A stretch of 64,000 nt of DNA from an uncultured Clostridia bacterium. Lineage in GTDB: Bacteria; Bacillota; Clostridia; Christensenellales; Borkfalkiaceae. The position numbers were made by a program, and so were the translations under genes. The notes under the pieces were generated by a model, which made no database searches, was not told where the DNA came from, and saw only the letters and a program-made list of their open reading frames with translations. Below, piece by piece: positions 8,461 to 16,894 of this stretch. The stretch's first letter is position 1. Each line of letters opens with the position of its first letter. The stretch lies in contig CANOUP010000005.1 of NCBI GenBank assembly GCA_947570625.1, forward strand, positions 18,128 through 82,127, given 5' to 3'.

Positions 8461-11400
8461 ATGTCAAAACACTTATCAAAGAAACGCAGATTAAAATACG
8501 TTTTGCTTGCGCTGACCTGCACGGCGGCTTTTTCCGTGCCGGGATTCGCGTCGGCGTGCAAGCCGGCGGAAGAAGACCCCGAGGACGATAAAAAGACGAC
8601 TAAGGAAGACACTCAGCTCCTTAAAAACGGTAACTTCGAATTCTTCAACGTTCCCGAAAAAGAAGAGGACGGCAACGAGCCCGTGTACCTTATAAACACG
8701 CCCAACAACTGGACGCGCAACGGCACCTCCTCTTACACGATGTCGGGTATCATCGATACCAACAAGACCGCGTGGGATTTGATGTCGGGCAACGATTTGA
8801 AGGACAAGCTCGACGCCAATAACGAGCTTGACAAAAAGGACAGCGGTTATAAAGACTTATACGTGGACTACAACGGCATGAAGTCCTCGGATATACCTTA
8901 CCGCGACACTTACGCGGCGCTCAACGACGACAAAATCGAAGACGCCGTCAAGTACTTCGGGCTCACCGAAGAAAACGGCAAATACTATTATAACGGAACC
9001 GAGGTCTATTACGAGGTAGGCGAAAAGGACGTTAAAATATTCTATTTCGACGAGGACCTTACACAGCCCCTCACGAGAGAGCGTATTCCCAACCCCGGCA
9101 CCCACTACAATCTCGACAAGGATTCGAGCGGGTATTTCTACACCGACGCCGAGGGCGAAAGGGTCGACGTTTATAAGGACGATAACGGCGACTACTTCCT
9201 CAACAAGGACGGAGAAAAATACAGCGGAACTTTCACTAACGTTCTGATGCTTCACAATTACTCCAACTCCGCGCACAACGGCATCGCGCAGAACTACTCC
9301 TCCGTTTCGGTCACCCTTCCCGCAAACACGTCGGCGGAAATTTCGGTTTGGGTAAAGACCCAGAACCTCTTCTACCACGGCGGGGAAACGGTTACTCAGG
9401 ACAGGGGCGCTTACATCTCCGTTTCGCACACGGTCGGAAGCACTTCCCTCGACGATTTCAAAATTACTAATATCAACACGCAGAAGCTTCTCGGCGACAG
9501 CCAGAAGAATAACGGCTGGGTGGAATATACGGTATACGTAAACGCATGCGACTTCGCTTCGAGCACGGTTTCTTTGAAGCTCGGTCTGGGCGAGGACGAC
9601 AAGCCCGTCGAAGGCTATGCGTTCTTCGACGACATAACGGTTACGCAGTTTAACGAACTCGAAAACGAGGATTGCACCTATTCGGCAAACGAAGCCGAAA
9701 TCAATAAACACTATAACCTCGAAAGCGGAACGCAGCAGGCTTTCGCCTCCATTAACAGCGACGCTTCTGAAAAAGTTTTCAAAACCGACGTTTACAGAAG
9801 AAACGACAAAGTAATCGCGGAACGCTTCTCCCAATGCCGTCATTTCCTTCTCGACCTCGCTTCGCACGGCAAATATACCTCCTACGATTTCGCCGACGGA
9901 GTGAAAGCGGGACTTACGGTTGACGACAAAGATTACGTTTCCTCCACCGACAACTCTTTTGCAAAAAATTTTCTGGGCAAAGTTACGGTAAAAGAAACGG
10001 GCAAAGTCAAGCTTCCCGCCGAACTGAAAAATATGCCTAATGGGCTGGATACGAGTTCCGATTTGATAGCGCTTGTACCCGCGGATAAGAAGTTCACCTC
10101 TTCCGAAACGCAATACTACGAAAGACTTAACGAAATCCTTTTCTATAAAGACGGCGATACCGAAGCATCTTCGGTTGCTTCCCTTCCCAACGCAGACAGC
10201 AGTACGCAGACGCTTTTAATGCTTTCCGCAAGGGGCGCAGGTTACACCTCCTCCTTCGAATTCAAGGTAGGCGCGGGCGAACGCAAAATTATATCCTTCT
10301 GGGTTAAAACATCCGATATGGAAGGCGGTACGGCAAGCACGATAAAGCTTACCGACGCAAACAACGAGGATACGACGGCAAGCCTTACGCTCGACACTAC
10401 GGGCAAAAAGACAAAGCTGGGCGACAACGAGGACATTTACAACGGCTGGGTACAGTGCTTCTTCTTCGTCAACAACGAAGACGAAAACGAACAGACGGGC
10501 GAAAAGACGCTTAAACTCGAACTCAGCTTCGGCAACACGACAATAAACGGCACAGCGGTAAGCGCTTACAAAGCGGGCTGGGGCGCGCTGACGAACGTTC
10601 ATTACCTCGACGCGGTAGACGAGGACATCTACGAACTTACGAGCACGGGCGACACTTCGGGAAGCCTTGTTATCCCCGAGAACCCCGCAAAGAACACCAA
10701 TGTGTTCGCGGAAGTTTACGGCAATCAGTCCAACGACATAAAAGAAAACATTGTCAAACCCTCGGGTTACAGCGGTGTTAACGGCGGAAGCTCGAATATA
10801 GTAAACAACGGCGCAATCTCCCTCCCCTTCGATTCGATTGACACGAACAAGTACGCGGGACTTATCAACAGGGATTACGTAGACGGCTATATGAACGGCA
10901 AGGGCGCGCCCTGGTACAAAACGCTTCTTAACAACTTCGGCGTTCAGACGAGCGGTATCGACAGCCAGACGAGCTGGAACAAGGTATTCGACGAAAAGGC
11001 TTACCAACCGCTTATAATAATCAACAAGTTAAGAAAATACACCGAAAACGTAACTGCCGACAAGGACAATTACACCAACTATTATATAGAAGACGCCCAG
11101 GGCGATATAGAAACCTTCGACGGCAAGAAGTACAGAAAAGCAACTTCGAGCGACGAGTTCGACGAGGATACGAAATACTACACTCTCAAAGACGTGCTCA
11201 ACTACGGCTATCTCGGAAGTTCGGCTACCGTCAACGCAAACAGCTACTCGGCGGTAAGCGTGAGAGTCAAGGTTTCCAAAGGCGCAGTCGCTTACGTATA
11301 CCTTGCGGACACTTCCGCAGGCAATGCGGTGCTCGGCTTCGACACCCCCGCCTACACCTTCTGGTACGACGAGGACGGCAACGTTCTTAAAGGCGAAATC

Positions 11401-12798
11401 GACGAGGACGCTTCGCTTGCCGACAGGAAAGCAAATATTCTCTACTCGCTTAGGACGGACGGTCTTTACGAGGACGCGGAAGGCAACCTTTACGCCAACA
11501 CCTGGAACTATACCAAATTATATAAAGACCAGACCGTAACTTACTACGACGAAGACGGAAAGCCGATAAGCTTCGAAGACCTGAAAAAGGGCGAAACGTA
11601 CTACGCCGACAGCGCGAAAACGAAGATGGCAAACCACTTCCTCGTTAACGGCAAGGGCGTTAAACTGTACGAATACAAGGACGGCAATTATCACTATATC
11701 GTAGACGGCAAAACGCAGGACAGCGCGGTACACCCCTTCGAAACCAAATATGCAAGATACAGCAGTATTTCCGAAAAGTACACCGTGTGCATTGACGCGC
11801 GCTACGACAAGGACGGCAAATACTTCACCGACCCCGCTTGCGGAGAACTCGGCTACGACAAGAACGGCAAGAAAGTTTCGGATAAATGGATTACGGTTAC
11901 TTTCGTAATTCACACGGGAAGCGACTCCAAGTCCTACCGCCTTGAACTTTGGAGCGGTTCGAGAGAAAGTACGGGCGTAAAAGAGGACGGCACGACGGAA
12001 TTCAAAGCCGACAGTAGCGTTATCTTCGATTACAGCTACACCTCCGTTGCCGACGATACTCTTAAAACCTATTACGAAAACGAGATTATAAAAGCTTACC
12101 AGAAACTGCTTATCGAAAACGGCGTAACCGAATTCGATTCATCCGCAGAAAACATAAGCTACTATGAAAAGCTTGCAAAAGAACACAAGCTTACGGTTGA
12201 CGGCGAACTTCTTAACAGCTACAAGGCGCGTTACCTTACGTACAGCCTGTACGACTCGGCAAACTATCAGCCCTTCAACGCAGATACCGCCGACGAAACT
12301 TCTACCGGTTACGACTACAAGATAAACGACTGGAACGAAACGCTTGCTTACCTTGAAATTTCGGAAGACGACGCGTACACGGTATTCGCCGACTACGCGA
12401 CGGTTAACCAGAACATCGAGCTGGGCGTTGCGGAAGAAGAGGAAGAAGAAGAAACCGAGGAAGAAAACAACTCTAATATTTGGCTCCTCGTATCCTCCAT
12501 CCTGCTCGTCGTCGCGCTGGTATTCGCAATGCTTGCGATACTTGCAAAAGATATGATGAAGAAGTCGCGCCATAACAAGATTACCGGCAAGAACACCTAC
12601 GACCACAACAAAGTAAACCGCTATATGAGGAAACTCAAAATCAGCAAGGAAGAAATCGAGGAAGTCGAAGCTCCTGCCGAAGCTCAGCCCGAAGCCGACG
12701 AAACGGTCGACGAAACGGCAGATGAAGCAAACGAAACTGCGGAACCCGAACAAACGGAAGAAGAACCCGCGGACGAAGGCGAAAATAAAGACGAGTAA
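8461..12798 (+). CDS. Very large predicted lipoprotein/surface protein with repeated beta-sandwich modules
   Basis: 1,445 residues, no family recognised. The N-terminus has a positively charged signal peptide ending in ASAC at C33, a plausible lipobox, followed by an acidic Lys/Asp/Glu linker. Three copies of a carbohydrate-binding-module-like unit can be seen: each has a strand like AEISVWVKT (near 295), ERKIISFWVKT (near 610) and YSAVSVRVKV (near 930), and a second strand like NGWVEYTVYV (near 355), NGWVQCFFFV (near 660) and KWITVTFVI (near 1141). The third copy is split by about 190 residues rich in Tyr/Asp/Gly units. A membrane segment follows at about 1338-1362, then a 75-residue acidic cytoplasmic tail. 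A glycan- or matrix-binding role is inference. Confidence 0.7.
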   Translation: MSKHLSKKRRLKYVLLALTCTAAFSVPGFASACKPAEEDPEDDKKTTKEDTQLLKNGNFEFFNVPEKEEDGNEPVYLINTPNNWTRNGTSSYTMSGIIDTNKTAWDLMSGNDLKDKLDANNELDKKDSGYKDLYVDYNGMKSSDIPYRDTYAALNDDKIEDAVKYFGLTEENGKYYYNGTEVYYEVGEKDVKIFYFDEDLTQPLTRERIPNPGTHYNLDKDSSGYFYTDAEGERVDVYKDDNGDYFLNKDGEKYSGTFTNVLMLHNYSNSAHNGIAQNYSSVSVTLPANTSAEISVWVKTQNLFYHGGETVTQDRGAYISVSHTVGSTSLDDFKITNINTQKLLGDSQKNNGWVEYTVYVNACDFASSTVSLKLGLGEDDKPVEGYAFFDDITVTQFNELENEDCTYSANEAEINKHYNLESGTQQAFASINSDASEKVFKTDVYRRNDKVIAERFSQCRHFLLDLASHGKYTSYDFADGVKAGLTVDDKDYVSSTDNSFAKNFLGKVTVKETGKVKLPAELKNMPNGLDTSSDLIALVPADKKFTSSETQYYERLNEILFYKDGDTEASSVASLPNADSSTQTLLMLSARGAGYTSSFEFKVGAGERKIISFWVKTSDMEGGTASTIKLTDANNEDTTASLTLDTTGKKTKLGDNEDIYNGWVQCFFFVNNEDENEQTGEKTLKLELSFGNTTINGTAVSAYKAGWGALTNVHYLDAVDEDIYELTSTGDTSGSLVIPENPAKNTNVFAEVYGNQSNDIKENIVKPSGYSGVNGGSSNIVNNGAISLPFDSIDTNKYAGLINRDYVDGYMNGKGAPWYKTLLNNFGVQTSGIDSQTSWNKVFDEKAYQPLIIINKLRKYTENVTADKDNYTNYYIEDAQGDIETFDGKKYRKATSSDEFDEDTKYYTLKDVLNYGYLGSSATVNANSYSAVSVRVKVSKGAVAYVYLADTSAGNAVLGFDTPAYTFWYDEDGNVLKGEIDEDASLADRKANILYSLRTDGLYEDAEGNLYANTWNYTKLYKDQTVTYYDEDGKPISFEDLKKGETYYADSAKTKMANHFLVNGKGVKLYEYKDGNYHYIVDGKTQDSAVHPFETKYARYSSISEKYTVCIDARYDKDGKYFTDPACGELGYDKNGKKVSDKWITVTFVIHTGSDSKSYRLELWSGSRESTGVKEDGTTEFKADSSVIFDYSYTSVADDTLKTYYENEIIKAYQKLLIENGVTEFDSSAENISYYEKLAKEHKLTVDGELLNSYKARYLTYSLYDSANYQPFNADTADETSTGYDYKINDWNETLAYLEISEDDAYTVFADYATVNQNIELGVAEEEEEEETEEENNSNIWLLVSSILLVVALVFAMLAILAKDMMKKSRHNKITGKNTYDHNKVNRYMRKLKISKEEIEEVEAPAEAQPEADETVDETADEANETAEPEQTEEEPADEGENKDE

Positions 12799-12810
12799 TC
12801 AATACCCGAT

Positions 12811-12850
12811 AAAAAAACCTGTTGCTTAAATCGCAATTCTAATAGGGATT
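12811..12850 (-). repeat. Composite intergenic repeat, copy 1 (degenerate palindrome)
   Basis: AAAAAAACCTGTTGCTT, then a variable arm, then TTCTAATAGGGATT. It pairs as an inverted repeat with 13738-13776. Immediately inward the sequence TTAAAAAACTAAAT matches the segment beside the copy at 26973 in inverse orientation. Confidence 0.65.
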
Positions 12851-12891
12851 AAAAAACTAAATTATTAAGAGTTGTACTTTTAAGCGAGGAC

Positions 12892-12925
12892 AAAAGCTCT
12901 CGAACATATCGTTCGAGAGCTTTTT
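12892..12925. terminator. Strong terminator, repeat-family member A
   Basis: AAAAGCTCTCGAAC, a five-base loop, GTTCGAGAGCTTTT. Near-identical hairpins occur at 26900-26934 and, less exactly, at 27501-27536, each about 20-80 bases after a cargo gene. It can terminate on both strands and so may also end the large surface-protein transcript. Confidence 0.8.
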
Positions 12926-12971
12926 ACTACAAACTATTTAGAAAGACAAATTGAAATTTATCTTATTATGA

Positions 12972-13538
12972 TTATCTTAACTGTCGCAATTTTTTAGACT
13001 GCCGTACAATGCCGAATATACATAAGCCTAACACTACCGACGAAACCGGAATTAAAATACTGTAAACGATTAAAGCTGTATTGCGTTTTAATGATTCCTT
13101 ATTAACAGACAGACAGCATAAACCATTATCGGCTATAAGCATTTTCTTTGTCGGTTCGTCGGCTATCATTTGCTTAATAACTTGCTCTCGCGCACTCAAC
13201 TCATCTCTTGTTGTGCATTCAACGGTATCTAAATATTCATCTGTATATGTGTTGCCATTGGCATCAATATATTCATATACTATGTGAAAACGCCCGCGCC
13301 ATATTCTCATATAAGGTTCGTCTGGATTTGTTAATCTATAATCATCATAATAGTACTTATAATGAGCATCAACCTCAATGCCGTTTTCGTATAAATACTT
13401 CACTGCTTGTGGGTATTTTAACGCTTGCGGAAACTCACATATTGAAATAATAATCAAAGCACTTGCGATAATGGCAAAAACGCAAGAGATAATCAAAATT
13501 ATTACATACTGTTTTTTACTGTCTTTTTGTGTTTTCAT
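12972..13538 (-). CDS. DUF3592-like two-TM membrane protein, cargo gene
   Basis: 188 residues. A membrane segment at about 12-35, an extracytoplasmic domain with Tyr-rich beta segments (RFHIVYEYIDANGNTYTDEY near 85-105), and a second membrane segment at about 150-175 with a short basic tail. The arrangement resembles DUF3592 proteins, but the match is by eye and weak. The gene is AT-rich compared with its neighbours, and has the same GCGGAG ribosome site and upstream AACAGTAATTTA module as the cargo gene at 27127. It is the only protein gene in the 0.95-kb inverted-repeat unit, which suggests horizontal arrival. Function unknown. Confidence 0.65.
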   Translation of the reverse strand: MKTQKDSKKQYVIILIISCVFAIIASALIIISICEFPQALKYPQAVKYLYENGIEVDAHYKYYYDDYRLTNPDEPYMRIWRGRFHIVYEYIDANGNTYTDEYLDTVECTTRDELSAREQVIKQMIADEPTKKMLIADNGLCCLSVNKESLKRNTALIVYSILIPVSSVVLGLCIFGIVRQSKKLRQLR

Positions 13539-13573
13539 TTAATCTCCGCTAAATTACTGTTTATCGTAGTTTC

Positions 13574-13602
13574 ATAATATCACGAAAAATGAAAGAACGC
13601 AA
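13574..13602 (-). promoter_or_regulatory. Cargo-module promoter (unit at 12.8-13.8 kb)
   Basis: Minus strand TTGCGT, 17-base spacer, TATTAT, followed by ACGATAAACAGTAATTTAGCGGAG before the ATG at 13538. The same downstream segment follows the promoters at 25519 and 27061. Confidence 0.6.
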
Positions 13603-13641
13603 CTGATTGAATTTTGCGGGAAATATAAAAAATATCTATAT

Positions 13642-13661
13642 CTCACTAGGCTACGAATAGC
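13642..13661 (-). other. oriT-like hairpin plus TAGTGAG
   Basis: On the minus strand GCTA-TTCG-TAGC is followed by CTAGTGAG and ATATAGATAT. The same layout, GTAGCCTAGTGAGATAT, occurs at 24768-24784 beside the MobV relaxase gene. MobV-type nic sites have the form TAGTG(T/A)G after a hairpin. No cleavage site is proved; the sequence match between the two places is direct. Confidence 0.5.
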
Positions 13662-13737
13662 ATAGTCGTCCACGAAAAAAAGTACAGAAAAGGCACAGCT
13701 TAACGCTATGCCTAAATCTTTTATTTGCGTCTTATTA

Positions 13738-13776
13738 AATTCCCTATGGGAATTACGGTAAAGCAACAGGTTTTTT
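13738..13776 (+). repeat. Composite intergenic repeat, copy 2
   Basis: AATTCCCTATGGGAATT, then ACGGTAAAGCAACAGG and TTTTTT. The palindrome TTCCCTATGGGAA spans 13740-13752. It is inverted relative to copy 1 and ends three bases before the stop codon of the rsmF-like gene. Confidence 0.75.
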
Positions 13777-13778
13777 AT

Positions 13779-15056
13779 TTATACGTTAATGCGCAAGCCC
13801 TTTGGCAGTTTGTTCTTTGCCGTCCCGCACGAAACTTTGCACCAGCCGAGCGGAAACCCCTTATACAGCGCAAGCTTCCACCCCCTGCCTTCGGCTTCGA
13901 AGGTAAGACCTTTGAGATAGTTTAAAGCGCCGTTTTCGTCAAGCTCTATCCCTTCCGCCTGCTCCTTGTTCAGATACATCGCAAGCGAATGGTCGGGCTC
14001 GAACCTGCCCTTTGCAAATACGCCCAGCCTTACGCCGGCGCGCAATATCCGCGCCGAAACTGCTGGCATACATTCTGGCAGGGAATACAGCGTGTCGCCG
14101 ACCGCGTGCAGGTTACCGAAGGTTAATTTAAGGTTTTCGCTCTCCCACTTTCTGTATTCGGCGTTAAGCTTTCTGTCGCCGAACGCCGGTTTCACGAATC
14201 GCAAATCGCGCCGAACGCTTCCGCCCTTTTCAATTACAGCGACAAAGTGCCCCTCTCCGCGCACTTCGTGCGGATACAGTTTTTCGCAGGATAATAACCT
14301 GCAATCGGGATATTTTTTTATAAAGTCGCCGACGCACAGCTCGTCCTCTTCCGGCGCGAACGTACACGTCGAATATACGAGCCTGCCCCCGCCCGCAAGC
14401 ATTTTGTAGGCGCTGTCGAGTATTTCGCGCTGGCGCACAGCGCACATTGCAACGTTTGCCTCGCTCCACTCGGGAATAGCGTTTTTTTCTTTCTTGAACA
14501 TTCCTTCGCCCGAGCAAGGCGCGTCAACGAGAATTTTATCGAAATATTCCCCCAGCTCTTCCGCAAGTTTTTCGGGCGGAGCGCAGGTTACGACGGCGTT
14601 ACCTATGCCCATTCGCTCTACGTTGGACGAAAGTATGCCCGCGCGGGAAAAATTGATTTCGTTGAGAAAAATTATCCCTTCGCCCCGCATACCCTCCGCA
14701 AGGCGGGTTCCCTTTCCGCCCGGCGCGGAGCATAAATCCAGCACGCGTTCGCCGGCGCCGGCTTCGAGTTTGGGCGCGACGCTCATTGCCGAGGGCTCCT
14801 GTACGTAATAAAGCCCCGCCGAGTGAAAGGGCGTTTTGCCCAATCCTTCGCACGGAGTATAGAATCCGCTCTCCTCCCACGGCACGTTTTCAAGCGGGAA
14901 AGGAGAAATGTTTTTGAATTCTTCAACGGAAATTTTAAGCGTATTAACGCGTACCGCGCGTTCGGGAGGGCGGGAATAGCTTTGCAGAAATTTATCGAAG
15001 CTTGCGCCGAGCACGGCGCGCATACGCGCGAGAAATTCTTCGGGGAGTTCAGCCAT
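13779..15056 (-). CDS. RsmF/RsmB-type rRNA cytosine-C5 methyltransferase
   Basis: A 425-residue NOL1/NOP2/Sun-family enzyme that methylates cytosine in 16S rRNA using S-adenosylmethionine. It has the SAM loop CSAPGGKG at 109-116, the motif IV cysteine C181 in DAPCSGEG and the motif VI cysteine C231 in YSTCTF, which is the two-cysteine catalytic pair of the family. The C-terminal 130 residues after the catalytic domain suggest the RNA-binding tail of RsmF rather than the N-terminal NusB domain of RsmB. The start overlaps the upstream exonuclease gene by eight bases, so the two are coupled. The exact rRNA position modified is not known. Confidence 0.85.
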   Translation of the reverse strand: MAELPEEFLARMRAVLGASFDKFLQSYSRPPERAVRVNTLKISVEEFKNISPFPLENVPWEESGFYTPCEGLGKTPFHSAGLYYVQEPSAMSVAPKLEAGAGERVLDLCSAPGGKGTRLAEGMRGEGIIFLNEINFSRAGILSSNVERMGIGNAVVTCAPPEKLAEELGEYFDKILVDAPCSGEGMFKKEKNAIPEWSEANVAMCAVRQREILDSAYKMLAGGGRLVYSTCTFAPEEDELCVGDFIKKYPDCRLLSCEKLYPHEVRGEGHFVAVIEKGGSVRRDLRFVKPAFGDRKLNAEYRKWESENLKLTFGNLHAVGDTLYSLPECMPAVSARILRAGVRLGVFAKGRFEPDHSLAMYLNKEQAEGIELDENGALNYLKGLTFEAEGRGWKLALYKGFPLGWCKVSCGTAKNKLPKGLRINV

Positions 15057-16002
15057 TTAAAAGCGCCTCCAATCCCTCAACGTCCATCACCGTCAGATTG
15101 ACAAGCCTTTTCGCGCTCTGCGTGCGGGGCGTGTCGTCGTCTGAATCGGCAATGTAATAGTCGCTGTGCGTCACGTGCTGGCTGTATTTACCGCCTTCCG
15201 AATAGATTTTGTCGGCAAGGCTCTTGGCAAGGTCTATATCGTCCTCGATACCGCGGGAAAAAGTGAACGTCTTGCCTGATGCTTTACCGCTGTTTTTTAC
15301 CCTTTTACGCGAAAGGTAGTTGAAAAACTTGACCCTTTTTTTCGCGCTTTCGCGCTTTAATCTTAGTTTTTCTTCGTGATACTTCTTTTCGCCTTCGGAG
15401 GTAGGCGGGGTAATCACGAAATTTTTTATTTTGCCGTCAATCATTTTCAGCTGTTTTACGAGTTCGAAGTATCCGCACCCGCGCGCCGCGCACATTGCCT
15501 GCACTACGCGCATCGTCGCATACGCGTCGTCCGCCGCCCTGTGCGGGGTAAACTCCACGCCCAGTTCGCCCGCAATATGTTCAAGCCCGGTCTGACGCGA
15601 AAAGTCGCCCTTGTAAGCGTTATAAATCTGCTGGCTGTCCGAAAAAGCGAACTTGAACGGCGGAAGCTTAAACCGCTTGGTTTCGAGATTGAGATACTTT
15701 ACGTCGTTAAGCGTGGAGTGACCGAGGACGGTGTTGTCCTTGTCTTCCAAAAGCTCCTTTATGTAACCGTATACCTTAGGAAAGGGCGGGTGGTTTTTGA
15801 ACTCTTCGTAAGAATACGGCAAAACGATACCCTTGTCGCCCTTTCTGTCGGTTAAATGAAAGCTTCCGCGGGGGTTGACGAGGATATCTTCTTTTTTGAT
15901 TATATTGAAATTTTCGTCGCAGAGGACGTAGCCGAACGCACAGATTTTAGCCGTGGTCTTATTCACGCTTGCACATTCGATATCAAAAAAAACAAACGGC
16001 AT
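15049..16002 (-). CDS. DEDDh 3'-5' exonuclease with C-terminal BRCT-like segment
   Basis: 317 residues. The N-terminal 180 residues are a DnaQ-like exonuclease domain: D7 and E9 in FFDIECAS, a central Asp in HSTLNDVKYL near 105, and HRAADDAYAT near 155 giving the final His and Asp. A basic linker follows, and the last 70 residues (HSDYYIADSDDDTPRTQSA onward) look like a BRCT module, often joined to such exonucleases in Bacillota. A role in DNA end trimming or repair is inferred. It is the first gene of a two-gene unit with the rRNA methylase. Confidence 0.8.
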   Translation of the reverse strand: MPFVFFDIECASVNKTTAKICAFGYVLCDENFNIIKKEDILVNPRGSFHLTDRKGDKGIVLPYSYEEFKNHPPFPKVYGYIKELLEDKDNTVLGHSTLNDVKYLNLETKRFKLPPFKFAFSDSQQIYNAYKGDFSRQTGLEHIAGELGVEFTPHRAADDAYATMRVVQAMCAARGCGYFELVKQLKMIDGKIKNFVITPPTSEGEKKYHEEKLRLKRESAKKRVKFFNYLSRKRVKNSGKASGKTFTFSRGIEDDIDLAKSLADKIYSEGGKYSQHVTHSDYYIADSDDDTPRTQSAKRLVNLTVMDVEGLEALLNG

Positions 16003-16100
16003 TGTTAACGGAAATACCGCGCTTGAAGCGCGCGAATTTGATTTGTGAAATGATTATAGCATATCGGTGATAAAATATCAACCGTAGTTAACCTTCCCCC

Positions 16101-16129
16101 TTGACAAATATTTTTTTTTGTTTTATAAT
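16101..16129 (+). promoter_or_regulatory. Near-perfect SigA promoter
   Basis: TTGACA at 16101-16106, 17-base spacer, TATAAT at 16124-16129, both exact consensus. The start of transcription would fall at about 16136, on or next to the ATG at 16137. Confidence 0.85.
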
Positions 16130-16136
16130 TTCATAT

Positions 16137-16853
16137 ATGAAAACATTGCTGACTATCGCCGTCTGCCGAGGAACACCCGAAACCGCGGTAACGGACGGCG
16201 TAGAATTTATATATCCCGAAAAAGACGAAAATCAGAAAGATTTCCTTACGCGTTCCGCGAAAACCGCAAAGGGCAAATATACGGTCATAAGCGAAACCGC
16301 GGTCGGCATTGCCGAAATAGGACAACTTATAAACATTATAGACAAAAATCCCAAAGACCTTATTTGTTTCGAACAAGGTTTTGCGGTAAAAACGGCTATA
16401 TTCAAAGCTTGCGCAAAGGACTGCAAGGACGCTTTTTCCTGCAAGGTGCTATGCGTTTTGGAATGTAAATCCATATTAAAAACGGTATATTTCCCCCTTA
16501 CTTTCGGAAAGTTCGACAATGAGTTCGACGAAAACAGTCTGCAAGGGCTTTTGTGCTGTGCCGAAACGTTCGGCAAATACAAGTCCAAAATAGAAAAGGA
16601 AATATATTCCTACGCTTCCGCGCTTATCTGCGACAGGCTGGTGCCCTTTTATATGTACGCAATGCTTGCAATCAAGCAAGGCAAAATGAACGTGGACGGG
16701 CTTGCCGAACTGGACGGAACGCTTAAAGCCGAAATAGTTTTGTACCTTGCGCTCGAAAAGAAATTCACCGCTTCAAAACTGCATAAACTCAGGGAAAAGG
16801 GGTACAGGATTTCTTTCCTGACCGAAAGAAAATTCAGAAAACTTTTAAAATAA
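16137..16853 (+). CDS. Uncharacterised protein, probably from a leaderless transcript
   Basis: 238 residues from the ATG at 16137. I did not use the upstream TTG at 16101 because it is the -35 box. No family is recognised. The first 130 residues (MKTLLTIAVCRGTPETAV, then FLTRSAKTAKGKYTVISETA) faintly recall the opening of a GT-A glycosyltransferase, but the DxD motif is absent, so this is only a resemblance. The C-terminus is helical and basic. Nothing suggests export. The gene is followed by a strong terminator and is convergent with serS. There is no ribosome site; the promoter places the transcript start at the ATG. Confidence 0.55.
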   Translation: MKTLLTIAVCRGTPETAVTDGVEFIYPEKDENQKDFLTRSAKTAKGKYTVISETAVGIAEIGQLINIIDKNPKDLICFEQGFAVKTAIFKACAKDCKDAFSCKVLCVLECKSILKTVYFPLTFGKFDNEFDENSLQGLLCCAETFGKYKSKIEKEIYSYASALICDRLVPFYMYAMLAIKQGKMNVDGLAELDGTLKAEIVLYLALEKKFTASKLHKLREKGYRISFLTERKFRKLLK

Positions 16854-16860
16854 TAAATAC

Positions 16861-16892
16861 AGCCGTCCGCGCTTGAAGCGCGGACGGCTTTT
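16861..16892 (+). terminator. Intrinsic terminator between the 16137 gene and serS
   Basis: AGCCGTCCGCGCT and AGCGCGGACGGCT form a 13-bp stem with a TGA loop followed by TTTCTTTATTT on the plus strand. It may also stop serS transcripts on the other strand, where the trailing T run is poorer. Confidence 0.85.
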
Positions 16893-16894
16893 CT

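Larger units (their letters stand above)
12811..13776. mobile_element. 0.95-kb unit bounded by inverted repeats, carrying a DUF3592-like gene
   Basis: The left edge has CCTGTTGCTT followed by a degenerate palindrome (12818-12850). The right edge has TTCCCTATGGGAA followed by AAGCAACAGG (13738-13770) in inverse orientation. A/T runs flank both edges. Inside, on the minus strand, are an oriT-like hairpin, a promoter/RBS module, one gene and a strong terminator. The modules match those around cargo genes at 25.5-27.6 kb. It sits directly after the large surface-protein gene. No transposase is encoded, so movement would need trans-acting functions. Confidence 0.6.

Noticed and set aside
13572-13766. 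64-codon minus-strand frame upstream of the cargo gene at 12972
   Set aside because: It runs across the repeat palindrome, the oriT-like hairpin and the promoter; no ribosome site and no family pattern.
16101-16136. Upstream TTG start for the 16137 gene
   Set aside because: The TTG is part of a consensus -35 box, so it is not transcribed from that promoter.
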